DNA from: Symbiodinium microadriaticum
Taxonomy: Eukaryota > Sar > Dinophyceae > Suessiales > Symbiodiniaceae
Length of the DNA: 64,000 nt
Direction: 5' to 3'
NCBI GenBank assembly: GCA_001939145.1
Contig: LSRX01000717.1
Span: 189,732-253,731, forward strand
Shown: in pieces, positions 9,113-19,899 of the stretch
How the letters are laid out: each line of letters opens with the position of its first letter
Numbering within the stretch: position 1 is the stretch's first letter
Notes under the pieces: generated by a model
The model's input: only the letters and a program-made list of their open reading frames with translations
The model's database searches: none
Told to the model about the DNA's origin: nothing
Made by a program: the position numbers and the translations under genes

Positions 9113-11177
9113 TCACCGCACACCCGGCGCAGGCCGCTTCCGGGCCGCCTGTGCGCTGTTATGCATGTCGACGAGCTCTGTGACGAAGAAGTGGCCAACA
9201 AGCCGGCTCATGTGTCGGAAGGCGTGCTTATACTGCGAGAACCACTGAAACAAGATTTCGCAACTGCTTGTACTCACATTCTCGAGAGTCTCCTCATGCG
9301 GCGGAAGCGTTGGAGAGCAGTTGTCACGGCACCACTTGTCTGTGTGTCCTTCGTAGTGGAAGCGATCCACGATGAACCGAAAGGGCCGGAAAACACAAGT
9401 GGGGGTAGTCGGACATCCATCGCTGCATGAAGCGCCTGAGATGGCAAGCGTCGTCATGCACTATTGTCTGTACTGTTGGATGCTGAGCCAGAATCTGGGA
9501 GACAAAACCAGCCAGCCACCGGAACGTCGGTTGAGCCGCCGCGGCATTTTGGATGTCCTGCACGTCACGACGTCACCGCAGGCGTCCGTATCCACATCCT
9601 CGAAGCCCCGACGCTGTCTGTAGGCCGCCTGAGATGTGGCTCGCACTGCAACTGCAAGCTGTAACGGCGGCGGTGTCGCGATCGCAGCTCCGCCACAGTG
9701 TGCCTGCAGGAGCGTCGCAGGTTCCGCAGCCAAACAGAGTCGCTTGCTCACTCGCACTTGCTCCGCCGCGAGCCGCTTGCCGCGTGCTCTTGGAGGCGGC
9801 GGCGGCAGATGTTTCTTGCAGAAGATTCCTTCCCTTGAAGACACGAGTTTCGCCACAGTCCTGGTAGTGGTGCAGATTGGTGCCCTCCACTTGCTGGATG
9901 GAGAACTGGCAGCAAGCGGGACGCGTCATCTTCTGGTTCCCGTCGATGACGATTAATGTCGGCTGTCGTCCTGCTGCCAGGCTTCGTGCCCTGGATGCCC
10001 TGGCCATGCAACGGTCGTACTGGTCTTTGCCTTGGTTCCAGCATCTGTGCAAGCTTCGGGAACCGCCGCCCTAAACCCGCAAGAAGGTCGAAACGCAACC
10101 AGAAGGTACAAGACGCAAGCTATTTTAGTATTAGTATTCGAATTAGTATTCATATTAGTATTAATATTTGTATTCATATTAGTACGAATCTTGGTATTCG
10201 TATGATTAATTAGTATTCATTTTAGCATTAGTATTCGGATTAGTGTTCATATCGGTATTAACATTGGTATTAGTATGAGCACTCGTATTAGTATCAGTAT
10301 TTTCATGAGTATTACTATTACTATTACTGGTACAATTATTCCAAGATGCACTTGGCAAATTGGATGGCGAAGGGCTCGCTGAGCACGAACGGGTCCGCAC
10401 AAATTTTCGGCCAACGCTTTCTGAGCTGAAGCTTCAGCCATGCCTTTTCCAGCATGCGAGGCGCCGCCCGCGGAAACACTGCGTCCAGACCCAAGACTTG
10501 TGCTTCAGACGTCCAGGATGCGTGCTGCTTGAGCATCCGCAAGGAGAACTGTTCATGCCAGCTGTTGGTGACGCCGAAATTCGGCGACAACATGCGCACA
10601 TCTCGGTGACTGCCCGGCCACACGCCAGACGGACCATCCAGCCACTCGCGAACATTGTCACGTGACACGAAGTTGGCCCATATGAGCCGTCCATAAAGTG
10701 GGCACGCTCGGGCAGAACATCGAAAGCAACCATGGATGACAGTGACCACACCGCTGGAAGCCACCACGCTAGCTTCTCTTTCAAATCTCTTGCCGAGTTT
10801 TCCGCCACAAGGCGGGCACGCGTGAGCAAAGTGTACACGCCGAGGCTCCGGGTGTGCGATGGCCCTGGCGCAAGAGTCCAGCACATCAGGGGCCACCAAG
10901 CATGCCGGATCACACGCCTGAAGTGCCTCTGCGGCCTGCTCGTGAGTCCATTCCACCATGGCGGACCATGGTTATGCTGGAGGTTGTCCACTACATCTCG
11001 TGCATGTTTAATTACGGTACGGCGCATAATTCTTGCACGCCATTTGGAAAACGCATAAAACATGCCATCTAGACTGTGTCTGGCAAGTAAGCAGCAACTC
11101 CCTGCAGTCTCCGCCTTATTCTCTGCAAACGTGGAGGCTCTAGGTTCTGCGTACCCGAAATGAGCCAAATCGTCCAA
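9113..11177 (-). pseudogene. KDZ-family (Kyakuja-Dileera-Zisupton) transposase, decayed
   Basis: Read on the minus strand, the pieces follow KDZ order. A Cys cluster (about 10830..10690: 'CPPCGGKLG', then 'GCFRCSARACPLYGRL') resembles the CxC zinc-binding domains linked to KDZ transposases. Next come 'PTLIVIDGNQKM' near 9960 (first catalytic Asp region), 'TIVHDDACHLRRF' near 9455 (second Asp), and 'FRFIVDRFHYEGHTDKWCR' near 9375, followed by 'EILFQWFSQYKHAFRHM' and 'LVDMHN'. Reading frame changes at about 10960, 9850, 9570 and 9400, and an ATTAGT-type repeat at 10120..10345 separates the Cys cluster from the catalytic part, so no single frame remains. KDZ enzymes move cut-and-paste DNA transposons in fungi, algae and animals. 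I did not identify terminal inverted repeats or a target duplication. Confidence 0.75.
10120..10345. repeat. Degenerate ATTAGT/ATTCGT array
   Basis: Units such as 'attagtattc' and 'attagtattagtatt' recur with drifting spacing for about 220 bases. On the minus strand it translates to Asn/Thr runs, a repeat artefact. It interrupts the KDZ transposase remnant. Confidence 0.9.
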
Positions 11178-11179
11178 GA

Positions 11180-11264
11180 CTACTACTATTACTACTACTA
11201 CTACTACTACTCCTCCTCCTCCTACTACTCCTACTACTGCTACTAATAGTACTACTACTAATAA

Positions 11265-11303
<39 letters not shown>

Positions 11304-11304
11304 G

Positions 11305-11363
<59 letters not shown>

Positions 11364-11840
11364 NTAGTACTAGTACTAGTACTAGTACTAGTACTAGTAC
11401 TAGTACTAGTACTAGTACTAGTACTAGTACTAGTACTAGTACTAGTACTAGTACTAGTACTAGTACTAGTACTAGTACTAGTACTAGTACTAGTACTAGT
11501 ACTAGTACTAGTACTAGTACTAGTACTAGTACTAGTACTAGTACTAGTACTAGTACTAGTACTAGTACTAGTACTAGTACTAGTACTAGTACTAGTACTA
11601 GTACTAGTACTAGTACTAGTACTAGTACTAGTACTAGTACTGGTACTAGTACTAGTACTAGTACTAGTACTAGTACTAGTAGCAGTACTAGAAGCACTCT
11701 TACTATTACTTCTCCTGCTACTTGTACTAGTAGAACTACTATTACTACTACCACTACTACTTCTACTGCTGCTGCTGCTACTACTACTACTACTTCTTCT
11801 TCTACTAGTACTACTACTAGTACTACTACTAATACTACTA
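11180..11840. repeat. TAC/ACT trinucleotide and (TAGTAC)n array with assembly join
   Basis: 11180..11363 is mainly (TAC)n with interruptions; a single 'n' at 11364 marks an assembly join; 11365..11690 is an almost perfect (TAGTAC)n of more than 50 units; 11691..11840 returns to degenerate TAC. TAGTAC is its own reverse complement after rotation, so the array can fold on itself. The Val/Leu and Ser runs in translated frames are artefacts. Confidence 0.97.
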
Positions 11841-11966
11841 GAACGCTGGGGACGTTGGGGACGCTGGGGGCGCGAGGGACGCCAGAGACGCTAGGGACTC
11901 CGGGAACGCTGGGGACGCCAGGGACCTAGGGACGCTGGGGACGCTAGGGACGCCAGGGACGCTGGG

Positions 11967-11997
<31 letters not shown>

Positions 11998-12030
11998 TAG
12001 GGACGCTAGGGACGCTAGGGACGCCAGGCA
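11841..12030. repeat. GGGACGCYA minisatellite
   Basis: About 20 copies of a 9- to 10-base unit, 'gggacgcca', 'gggacgcta' or 'ggggacgct'. A short cluster of the same unit occurs at 6328..6358, showing that the unit is dispersed. Confidence 0.93.
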
Positions 12031-12539
12031 CACACGCTGGGGAGGATGTCGCAGACCGAGGTAACCAGGTATTATGAGCGACACGGGCACTTGCCGAAGT
12101 AGAAATAGGGCTTGGAGGATCGTATAGTGACCGTATCAAACACAGGCTACGAATAGTCACAACGCTGTCACCACGGCAGAACACCTCATCCCTCCCCAAC
12201 CCCCACGTCGCCAGGCCAAGCCATGCCAGGCCATGTTGACGACCGTCCCCCGCCTGCTGCTTTGTCATCCGGATCCTTCGATGGACAACCACAGTGATAT
12301 CATTGCTGTTGGCCTTGACGGCCCGCCCCCCTCGTTTGAATACCAGAAAGCCAACGCAACGCATCACACACGACACATGGAAAGGCGGATTAACGGAACA
12401 GTTCGTGAAAAGCAGGAAGCACACAGCGAAAACAACATGCAACAAGTGCGGACACAAACAAGCTCAAAGTAACAAGCATCAAGGAGGAAAACCAGGCGGC
12501 CAGGGGAGAGCTGCATCTGAGCGATACTGGTGGGTCCCT

Positions 12540-12752
12540 TCAACAGCAGTCCAAGCAGTTCTTTTCTGGCACCGCTGTCACGCTCCTTGAGGTGGAGTCC
12601 AAAGCTGCAGGCGGGTCGGCCATGAGAGCCTCCAAGAAGCATTCTTCCCTCATAACATCAAGCAAGTTTGTAATTTTGAGCTTCGTCGTAGCGGGCCTAA
12701 GTCCTAAGTATTCGAGCGATGCTTGATGGCGAACCGTGCTAAAGGTCTCCAT
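12540..12752 (-). CDS. Possible exon, unrecognised
   Basis: A 70-codon minus frame with a helix-like amphipathic composition ('LKITNLLDVMREECFLEAL' near 12665) ending in a stop at 12540. No family recognised and splice sites not resolved. The complementary strand is less protein-like. Low confidence. Confidence 0.25.
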   Translation of the reverse strand: METFSTVRHQASLEYLGLRPATTKLKITNLLDVMREECFLEALMADPPAALDSTSRSVTAVPEKNCLDCC

Positions 12753-13119
12753 GCTGCCTCCGAGTGCTTAGTGGGTGATCCGGCGGGCTGCCGCCGTCTC
12801 AGTGGAGGTGCGTCATGCGATGTCATGCCCGTGCATTCTGTCTGCGGTGGCTCTGTTTGTACGATGCTCGCACCTGCAGCACGTCCGCTCTGGTTGAAAC
12901 CTTATACCACTTCGAGCTTTGAATCCTGTTTGCCGCTTATCACTGTGGTGCTCATTTGTGATGTCGCATTTCATTGCAGGGAATGTTGGGCTTCACTTAC
13001 TTTGTGCTTCTCGCTTCATAGAAGTGCAGTTGCCAGCAACTGTGGATCTTAATAATTTCTGCGAGTGCATCTAAATCTCCGGCTGATTATCTCAAGCCTC
13101 TGCGTGTTCGTACATCGCT

Positions 13120-14075
13120 ATGGTTGAATCGGATGTGGTTTTGGCCGTCTTCCTGGCACAAATCATGGACGCTCCTTTGAGGTTGAACTTGTTGAACTGT
13201 GTGGTTGATGCTCGTGCAACGACTGTAATCACGACGGCCCTGGATGCATGCGAAAAGCGAAGATCAGACCTGGATGAGACGAGGGAGGACACGCATCACG
13301 AGAACAGGCAAGTGCAGCGAGTATGAATAGATTGGGTTTGCTCCATGTGTTTGGGTTGCCGGCGGCTCGACCTTGTGCTTGGACTGTTTCCAGTGGTTTT
13401 GATGCTGACTCTCCGTCTTTGCTAGCAGGCCTGGTTCACGGCCTTACAGATGCATACGTGCAGCCGAGCGTCTTGGAGAAGAAAGGTCCTTACTGCACGT
13501 GAAGTACTTGTCTTGGGCGCCCCTGGGTTCATGATGCTAAACCCCGGTTCTGTGCCGGGTTGCCGGCGGTCTTCTGAAAACGAGCGTGCTGGGCAGAATG
13601 CTGCGATGTCCACCAGCATCATCCAACGCAGCCGCGCATCTGATGAATTTCCTTCACGGTGCAAAGACGTATGAGGATTATGAGAATCTGAAGAAACAAC
13701 CCGGAAAGATGCTCAATCTGCATCCTTGGAAACGCAGGGCCTTCCCAGCGTCTCCTCCCCGCCTTCTACGAAATCCTCAGCTGCCACATGCCACGCCGCC
13801 CCATTTCAGAATCTGCGAGCGAGGCTCTTGGTCTTGTGGAGCCGGCACACCGCCACACGAATCTGCAGCGGAAAGCTTGGACAGCAGTGCTGCGAGGAGC
13901 CATGGCGATGTGCATGACAGCATGCAAGACTGTGCAAAGTCTAATTGGTCTACTTTCTTACCGTACGCTTGGCCTAAACTTTGAAGCCCTTCATGACTCA
14001 TCTTCCAGGCCGCCGTGCATGTTTGGATGCTTTGAGAAAGCAGACCGGGCAGTGCGTGAATTCATTTTCTAATTG
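13120..14075 (+). other. Cluster of candidate plus-strand exons, unrecognised
   Basis: Three stretches read like coding sequence on the plus strand: 13120..13326 (starts ATG, hydrophobic first half, then a charged 'KRRSDLDETREDTHHENRQV' tail), about 13425..13500 after a 'tttgctagcag' acceptor, and 13600..13800 (around 'GAKTYEDYENLKKQPGKM'). Frames differ, so introns would be needed. No domain recognised. They may form one gene or be chance. Confidence 0.22.
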
Positions 14076-16889
14076 CCTTGATCCAGGCCATGCATGCCGA
14101 AAGCGAATCGACTCCGAAAGCTGTCTCTGAACGACCAGGCACAGCTAGGAAGCTAGACAGCTGCACTTAGGCCGACGAAAGTCCATGGGCGTCCGGGCAA
14201 GCAAGAAAAGTCCGCCACATGAGATGCAGCTTTCTCGCCATGGCAAACAATCGAAGCAGGTCAGAGCAGTGAGCAAATTACAGCTTCCCCATCGAGCCGC
14301 ATCGAGCCCTCGAAGGTCAGACGGCTGGCGCTCAGGAAGCCTCCCGGCTGATCAGATCATGTGGTCGGTGCGAGAGCGTGGGAAAATCGATTGGTTCTGC
14401 AGACCTGTCACGCGCCTTCGTCAGTCTCTTGTGGATGCATAGTGAAGCAAAGGCAAAAGCTTTTGCGGCCTCATCTCGCTCTGCACAAGAGCATTACTTT
14501 TTAAATGGATCTTGATAGCCGGGGCTGTCAGCCGGGCTTCTTCTCAGCCGGGAAACGGTGCAGCCGCCCGGCAAAGAGGGCAGGAGGACTTCATCGCACA
14601 CCTCATCTGACAGCGTCTGTCAAAATCTATCTGGCACGGTATCCCTACATGTTTCGTGCGCGGAAAGCTGAAGCTCGGCAAGATGGTGAGACCCAACATC
14701 CCGCTGTCCCACTCCATGGTATGCTCGAGTCATGGCGATGTTACATCAAGAGTCCAGCTTGCAATGCAATCCCAGCAGAACAAATGGCCGCACGGCGTCG
14801 CAGTTGTAACTTCAGAAGGGCACATGCAGATGTTGCCTCGGATGTCGCGGCTTTCAACGTGACTTCGTGACCAGCACACTTAAGCCAATCACAGTGTGCA
14901 AGTATCTCATAAGGCCCTAACAGAGAGGAGTTTGCCCTTGATCAGGGAATGCTGAGCGCACGCTGTTGTCGTGGATCGAGTCCCAGATGCCTGGAGAGGC
15001 AAAGGATACGGCGTGAATCACATTGGAGCACATGTGCCAAGACAACACTTCCTTTTGTGCGAGACACCAGTCATTGAAACCGCAGCATTAGCTGGTGTAG
15101 CTCTGGACCTTCGCCTTTCCAACACCGTGAAAAGCACCTCAAAGCATCAGCAGATCAACACTCTAAAGGTCCAGATTCATCAACACATCAACAAATCAAG
15201 ACCCCGCAAAGCCCTGAATTCCCTAAGTCATCAAATCCGGCTGTGCATCCCAGCCTGGCCCAGCACTTGCGCGAGGAGCAATGCACCAAGCGGTCGGTAG
15301 CTAAAGTTGCGATATGGACGCTCTGCCATGCTCACAGCACGCAGACAGAGTGCCCTGTCAGAGAGATGATGGTATCTGCCAAAGAGGTAGAATAATGCCA
15401 AGTGAACTCCTGGCCGGCATGATTGAAAGCAGGTGCAGCGCAGAGGGACACAGAGCAGATCGAGAAGCACGCTTGCTATGCCGTCGAGTGGCGCATCAAG
15501 AGTGGCATGACCACGGACATCAGAGCTGCGAGACTCACTGGCAACCTCGCTTGACAGTTTGGCAATGCCACGGCAAGAAGAGCAGCAGCAAGACGTCGTC
15601 GCCTCGCCAAGCGACAGGCAGAGATGGTGTCGCGGGTACGTCTCTCTGTCCGGACTTAGCACACGGCCAGTCCGAGGGCTGTAGGCCGGGGGAGACAGAA
15701 AGCAGCTCGCAATACCTCGCCGGGTCATCACATCACACCGACTACGGGTTTTCAAAGTAGCCGCTCCAAGCTGCTCTTCACCCAACGTGCTGCCGGCCAG
15801 GACTGTGAAGATTGAGTAGGCGTAGTCAGCTATTGCTCCTGGGAACAATGAGCAGGTGTTCTTACGTACACGGCAGTCTTGTAGGAAGTTGAGGCTATCC
15901 GACTTGGGACACCACAGTCCCGGCCCGCATCTTGGCAATGATTTGCGGCAAGACTGCAAGACTAAGAATCGTGCGTCGTGTGAGTTGCAGGGGCCCAGGA
16001 AGCGGGAAGCAGGTTGTGCAATAGCCATCACAGAATCACCGGGAGCGACAGCTGATCAAGAGCAGGGCCGACATAGTATGAGAGGCTGAACAGTTTAGCA
16101 AGAGTCCAGCTGTCGGCTGCCATGCCGCAGCTCTGCCGCCCAACGTTTCTTCGACCGCATCTAAGACCAGACGTCGAAGTTCACCTTAGAATCAAAGAGG
16201 GGTATCGGACATGAAGCACTATGCACGAGACCACAAGACAAGCAGAGCTGCGACCTGGCCTTTGCATTGCTCATCTTTCTGATGCGCTCGCACTAAATCT
16301 GCCTGATGAGCGAAAGGCAGCGGCAGCGGCAAATCAGAGTGCCCAGATGCCATGGCGAAATCATTGCTCTACAAGGATTTAGAAACCTGACATCCCATTT
16401 GGATTTGTGCTTAACGGCAACTGTCGGCTGGCAACTACAGGCGTGGGACTTCATCGTCTGTGAGCGTGAAATACCTCGCGGAGAAGCATATTTACGTTCA
16501 ACTGCCGCACCAGCTTTGAATCCACATGCACGCACAAGCGCTGAGCTGCAACAACCTGTGTTCATAGCTTTTTGCTTTGCAGGTGCGCCCTGCTGTGCTG
16601 ACAAAACAGCATAAGGCTTTCACGACCTTGCGGCAGCTAGCTCCCTGATGTTACAAGACACAACGGATGTCATAACCATTTTTTTAACCTTTTCGGACAG
16701 ACAAGTGGCGGAGGCTAGTTAGTTTATTCTAAGAGATTGACACTGTACCTGGAAGTTTATTTCCAGTTTAAACCGTAACTAGCCAACTCGCCAGACCACG
16801 GTTTGTTTTATTGAAAGAAACTATCTAATTTGCTTATATTTGCTTTGGTCTCCAGAGGGAGGAGGGTGGGGGGGAACTAACTAACTGGC
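14076..16889. other. Mostly anonymous sequence, two candidate exon areas
   Basis: No recognisable gene. Plus-strand frames at 14656..14862 and at about 16219..16380 and 16306..16614 look moderately protein-like (the 16219 one starts ATG and contains 'AHLSDALALNLPDERKAAA'), but they lack family identity. A 266-codon minus frame at 16031..15231 is open but Cys/Ser/Arg-rich and irregular, and I treat it as chance. Confidence 0.35.
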
Positions 16890-17350
16890 TTGGCCGGGGT
16901 TTGTTTCTTCGAGTCAAAACTAACTCTCCTGGGCAGAGTTTGTTTCTCCGGAAAACGACAAACGTTTGCGGGTCATCTTTGTTTTGGTCTTGAAGAGCAA
17001 GGTTTGGCTGGGAGGGGAAAACAAACTAACTCCGAAACTCTGGCCCGACGAGTTGTTTCGGCGGGCACAAAAAAACCTGCGACCAGGTGAGTTTGTTTCA
17101 GCGGTGAGAAGACAAACTCCGATGGTAGAAGTTTGTTTGTTTCAGTTGGGCGTCGCGGGGTGTAGGGGGGTTTGTTTCTCCTCGAAAAACAAACTCTGGG
17201 CGGGAGGGGTTTGTTTATCCGATGGCTCAGGGGTCGAAGTCTACCAAACCGTTTTTCCATTTGTCTGAGGGGAGGGACGGGGGGGTGTAGGGGGGTTTGT
17301 TTCTCCTACGAACAACAACTGAGGGGGAGGGACGGTTTGTTTTTGAAAAC
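16890..17350. repeat. GTTTGTTTCTCC-type degenerate repeat
   Basis: The core 'gtttgtttctcc' or 'ggtttgtttct' recurs roughly every 35-70 bases among G-rich and A-rich pieces ('ggggggtttgtttctcc' at about 17170 and 17290), with 'aaacaaactc' in between, partly the reverse complement. Translation gives spurious frames only. Confidence 0.75.
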
Positions 17351-17399
17351 CAAAGTCTGGGAAGGATACGGGTTAAACGCGAAGAAAAGAGAGTAAATA

Positions 17400-17705
17400 C
17401 TGTGTAAACGAACCTGCACCTACCCGGGACTCCGACAGTTTGTTTTTGTGTGTCTAAACTAAATAAACCCTGTAACAGGACTCGAAAGTTTGTGTTTTAC
17501 GTTTAAACTTACTTGCGCCTACCCGGGACATCGAAGGCTTGTTTTTCTGTGTCTAAACGAAATAAACCCTACAACAGGCTTGTTTTCTATGTCTAAACGA
17601 ACTTGCGCCTACCCGGGACTCCGAAAGTTGTTTTTGCGTGTCTAAACTAAATACACCCTATAAACGGTTTGTTTTCTATGTCTAAACTAACTTGCGTCTG
17701 CCCTA
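17400..17705. repeat. Tandem repeat of about 90-98 bases
   Basis: The landmark 'cctacccgggactccga' or variant occurs near 17419, 17517 and 17606, with a degenerate fourth start near 17694. Each unit also carries 'tgtttttgtgtgtctaaac' and 'aaataaaccct'. About three and a half diverged copies. Confidence 0.85.
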
Positions 17706-17715
17706 TTTGTTCGGA

Positions 17716-17738
17716 CACACACACACACACACACACAC
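17716..17738. repeat. (AC)n microsatellite
   Basis: About 12 perfect AC units directly after the 90-base tandem repeat. Confidence 0.95.
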
Positions 17739-18622
17739 TAGCGAGCGGCTTCCAAACCAACGCAGTGCTCACTGCAGTGTCTCCGAGATGCAACGGACCA
17801 ATAGGCAATGGATCCACACCCCTCTCGGGTCATATCTTCTTTTTGCTTGCTTTGCTTCCTTGCTTGCGTGCCTCTGTGCCTGCCTGGCTGGCAGGGTGGG
17901 TGGTCCTTCGTCCGGATAAAAAGTGTGACCATGGATGAGGCGAGGCCTCGCCTACTAGAGCAGGCTTCAGCGAAAATATCTCGGCCCCTCCCTCTTTCTC
18001 TACCAGGACAAAGGGAACGAGCGGATGCTCGAACCCTCGGGCACCTGCGGGTCTCTGCAGGGTTTTGAACTTCCACAGGTGAGTGGCTCGGCTTTACATA
18101 GAAGTATCGAAGCATGAAAAGAAGAATGCCATCATGGTCCCCCCGGGGCGCTCGAAACAAGACAACAAGCAGTACCGAACTCTCCCCCCATGCCGGCCTT
18201 CTTCCGGGAGCAGGAACAAAAACATGCTTCCCCGCACTGGTTCGTGCAGGTTTATCACGGGTTCTACATGGTTTGAGTGGGTCGAATTAGAGCTTCCTGT
18301 CCCCTGAATCCTTCACTACATTGCGAACGGTGCGTTGAAAAAGAAACCAGGATTGGGGGCCAATATGGGCCCTGTCTAGGAGTGGGTTTACCTGAGAAGA
18401 GTCGAGGATAAATCCTGTCCCGTGAAAGAGTTCACACCTGGGAGTCACAGCTACGAAAGGAGTGAAGAATGACATGAAACGTGCGGTGCGGGCAAAGGCT
18501 GAGGCATGCCAGCAAAAATCACAAAGCAGAACCGACCCCCAAGTCCGAAGCAAGCCCCTCAACAGAAGCCAGAACCTTACCCTACAGGAGAAAAAGCTTT
18601 TCACGGGCCGGCGCACTCGTTC

Positions 18623-19467
18623 TCACTCAGCTTCACTGCCCTCCCAACTCGTTGCACAGGTTACCTCTTTAGGTTGGTTCGCCTTTGTCTCACGCCCTGT
18701 CCGGAGGTGTCTGTGCCCCCCCAGTCTTGCCGCGGGTTCTTCCCCTGTGTTCGAGGTCGCGCTTTGTGGCCTTTTGGCTGGCACTCTGCTAGCCTTCTCG
18801 GCTGGCTTCCCCCACATCTCGTCGGTCTGGTAATCCTTATTGAGTTGGTCCCCTCCTGTTCTTTCTCCTTTGCCAGAGCGCACAGTCTGAGCTTGTTTGA
18901 GGAGGTCCTGGATTTTGTGGGGGAACCTCCACACATGTGTGCTCAGCTCCTCCTCCACCTTTGGGTTGAAACGCCCCCCTATACTCACAAGCTCGTCTGC
19001 GTCGCGTCCCTCTTCCGCTCGCGCTCGGTGATGTTGCAGGTACCGATGGTAATGTCTCTCGTCTGTGGCTTCCAGGGCTCTCCCCGTATTGGTATCCTTG
19101 AGGAATCCCAACTGGTCCGGCACCACGCACCGGTTGATCCAGTAGTCCAACGGGTCTGGTTCATGTAGCAACACCAGCCTCGTTCGGTTTCGTGAAATCC
19201 TGTTGTCTTCCCCCATCCCTTAATTACCATGTTGCACTGGCCCCGGGTTGTGCTGCAAGTCGAGTGGGTTCTTTTCTGGGTTGGCATTCCCCCGCATGGT
19301 GCTGGTGCTGGCCGTGGAAATGACTGTCCCCGCGGCAAGCATCGGCGTGGCTCTTGTGCCAGAAAGGTCCTTCCAAGCATGCTTTGCAAGTCACCCCCAG
19401 CTTCTTGAGTTTCCCCGCAAGGGCGTCTTGTTGCCCCTCTCGGGTCACGGGTCTGCAACCTTTTCAT
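18623..19467 (-). CDS. Candidate multi-frame gene segment, unrecognised
   Basis: Minus frames read like hydrophilic protein: 19448..19224 contains 'LGVTCKACLEGPFWHKSH', a CxxC...HxxH arrangement that could be a small zinc-binding knuckle; 19216..18623 begins 'GEDNRISRNRTRLVLLHEPD' and is rich in charged residues to about 18790, then becomes low-complexity. The two pieces are in different frames, so an intron or a frameshift lies between. No family recognised. Both strands here are long-open, so strand is uncertain. Confidence 0.28.
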
Positions 19468-19599
19468 CTCCAGGTTGTCCTCCGTGTCTTCCCCCCCGGT
19501 CTGGGGTGTTGTCTCTGCTGGTCATCGGCGAGGTCGTGGTACTCGTGTGGGCGGCAGCTGAGCTTTGGGTCGGTTTCATCAGCCTCTTCCACCAAGCAG

Positions 19600-19899
19600 A
19601 TGAGGCTGCATAACTTCTTCCGCTCGCCATCAGCCTCAAGCTTTTCGCATGAGACTCTCCTTGAGACGCCCAGTCCGCCGGCCAAGAAGCCCAGACATCG
19701 CATGGAGGACACTCTTCGTCAGATGGTGAGGACTGGGCAGCTGTCGCTTGATGGGAAGAAGCTGAGCCTGACATCCGATGAGGTGCCACGCCTGCAGCAG
19801 GAGGTGGCCAAGCAGTATGGCAGGATGGGAGGTCGGCCCCTGAAGCTGCTGGATCACCGAGAGTTCCGCAAAGAAGTAGTATGCTTTCTCCCCTACTGA
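19600..19899 (+). CDS. Candidate exon with PIP-box-like start and basic cluster, unrecognised
   Basis: The frame from ATG 19600 to the stop at 19897 has 99 codons. It starts 'MRLHNFFRSPSASSFSHET', then a Pro/Lys nuclear-localisation-like stretch 'PSPPAKKPRHRM', then two amphipathic helices around 'MEDTLRQMVRTGQLSLDGKK' and 'EVPRLQQEVAKQYGRMGGR'. The codon before the ATG is Gln, so if translation enters from upstream the string QMRLHNFF fits the PCNA-interacting consensus QxxhxxFF. A donor may lie near 19880. The composition suggests a nuclear DNA-associated or transposon protein, which is inference. No domain recognised beyond the motif. Confidence 0.4.
   Translation: MRLHNFFRSPSASSFSHETLLETPSPPAKKPRHRMEDTLRQMVRTGQLSLDGKKLSLTSDEVPRLQQEVAKQYGRMGGRPLKLLDHREFRKEVVCFLPY

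Noticed and set aside
11140..11754. 204-codon Val/Leu and Ser frame
   Set aside because: Translation of TAGTAC and TAC repeats across an 'n'.
15231..16031. 266-codon minus frame
   Set aside because: Cys/Ser/Arg-rich, irregular and without motifs; fragments of the plus strand look at least as coding-like. Treated as chance.
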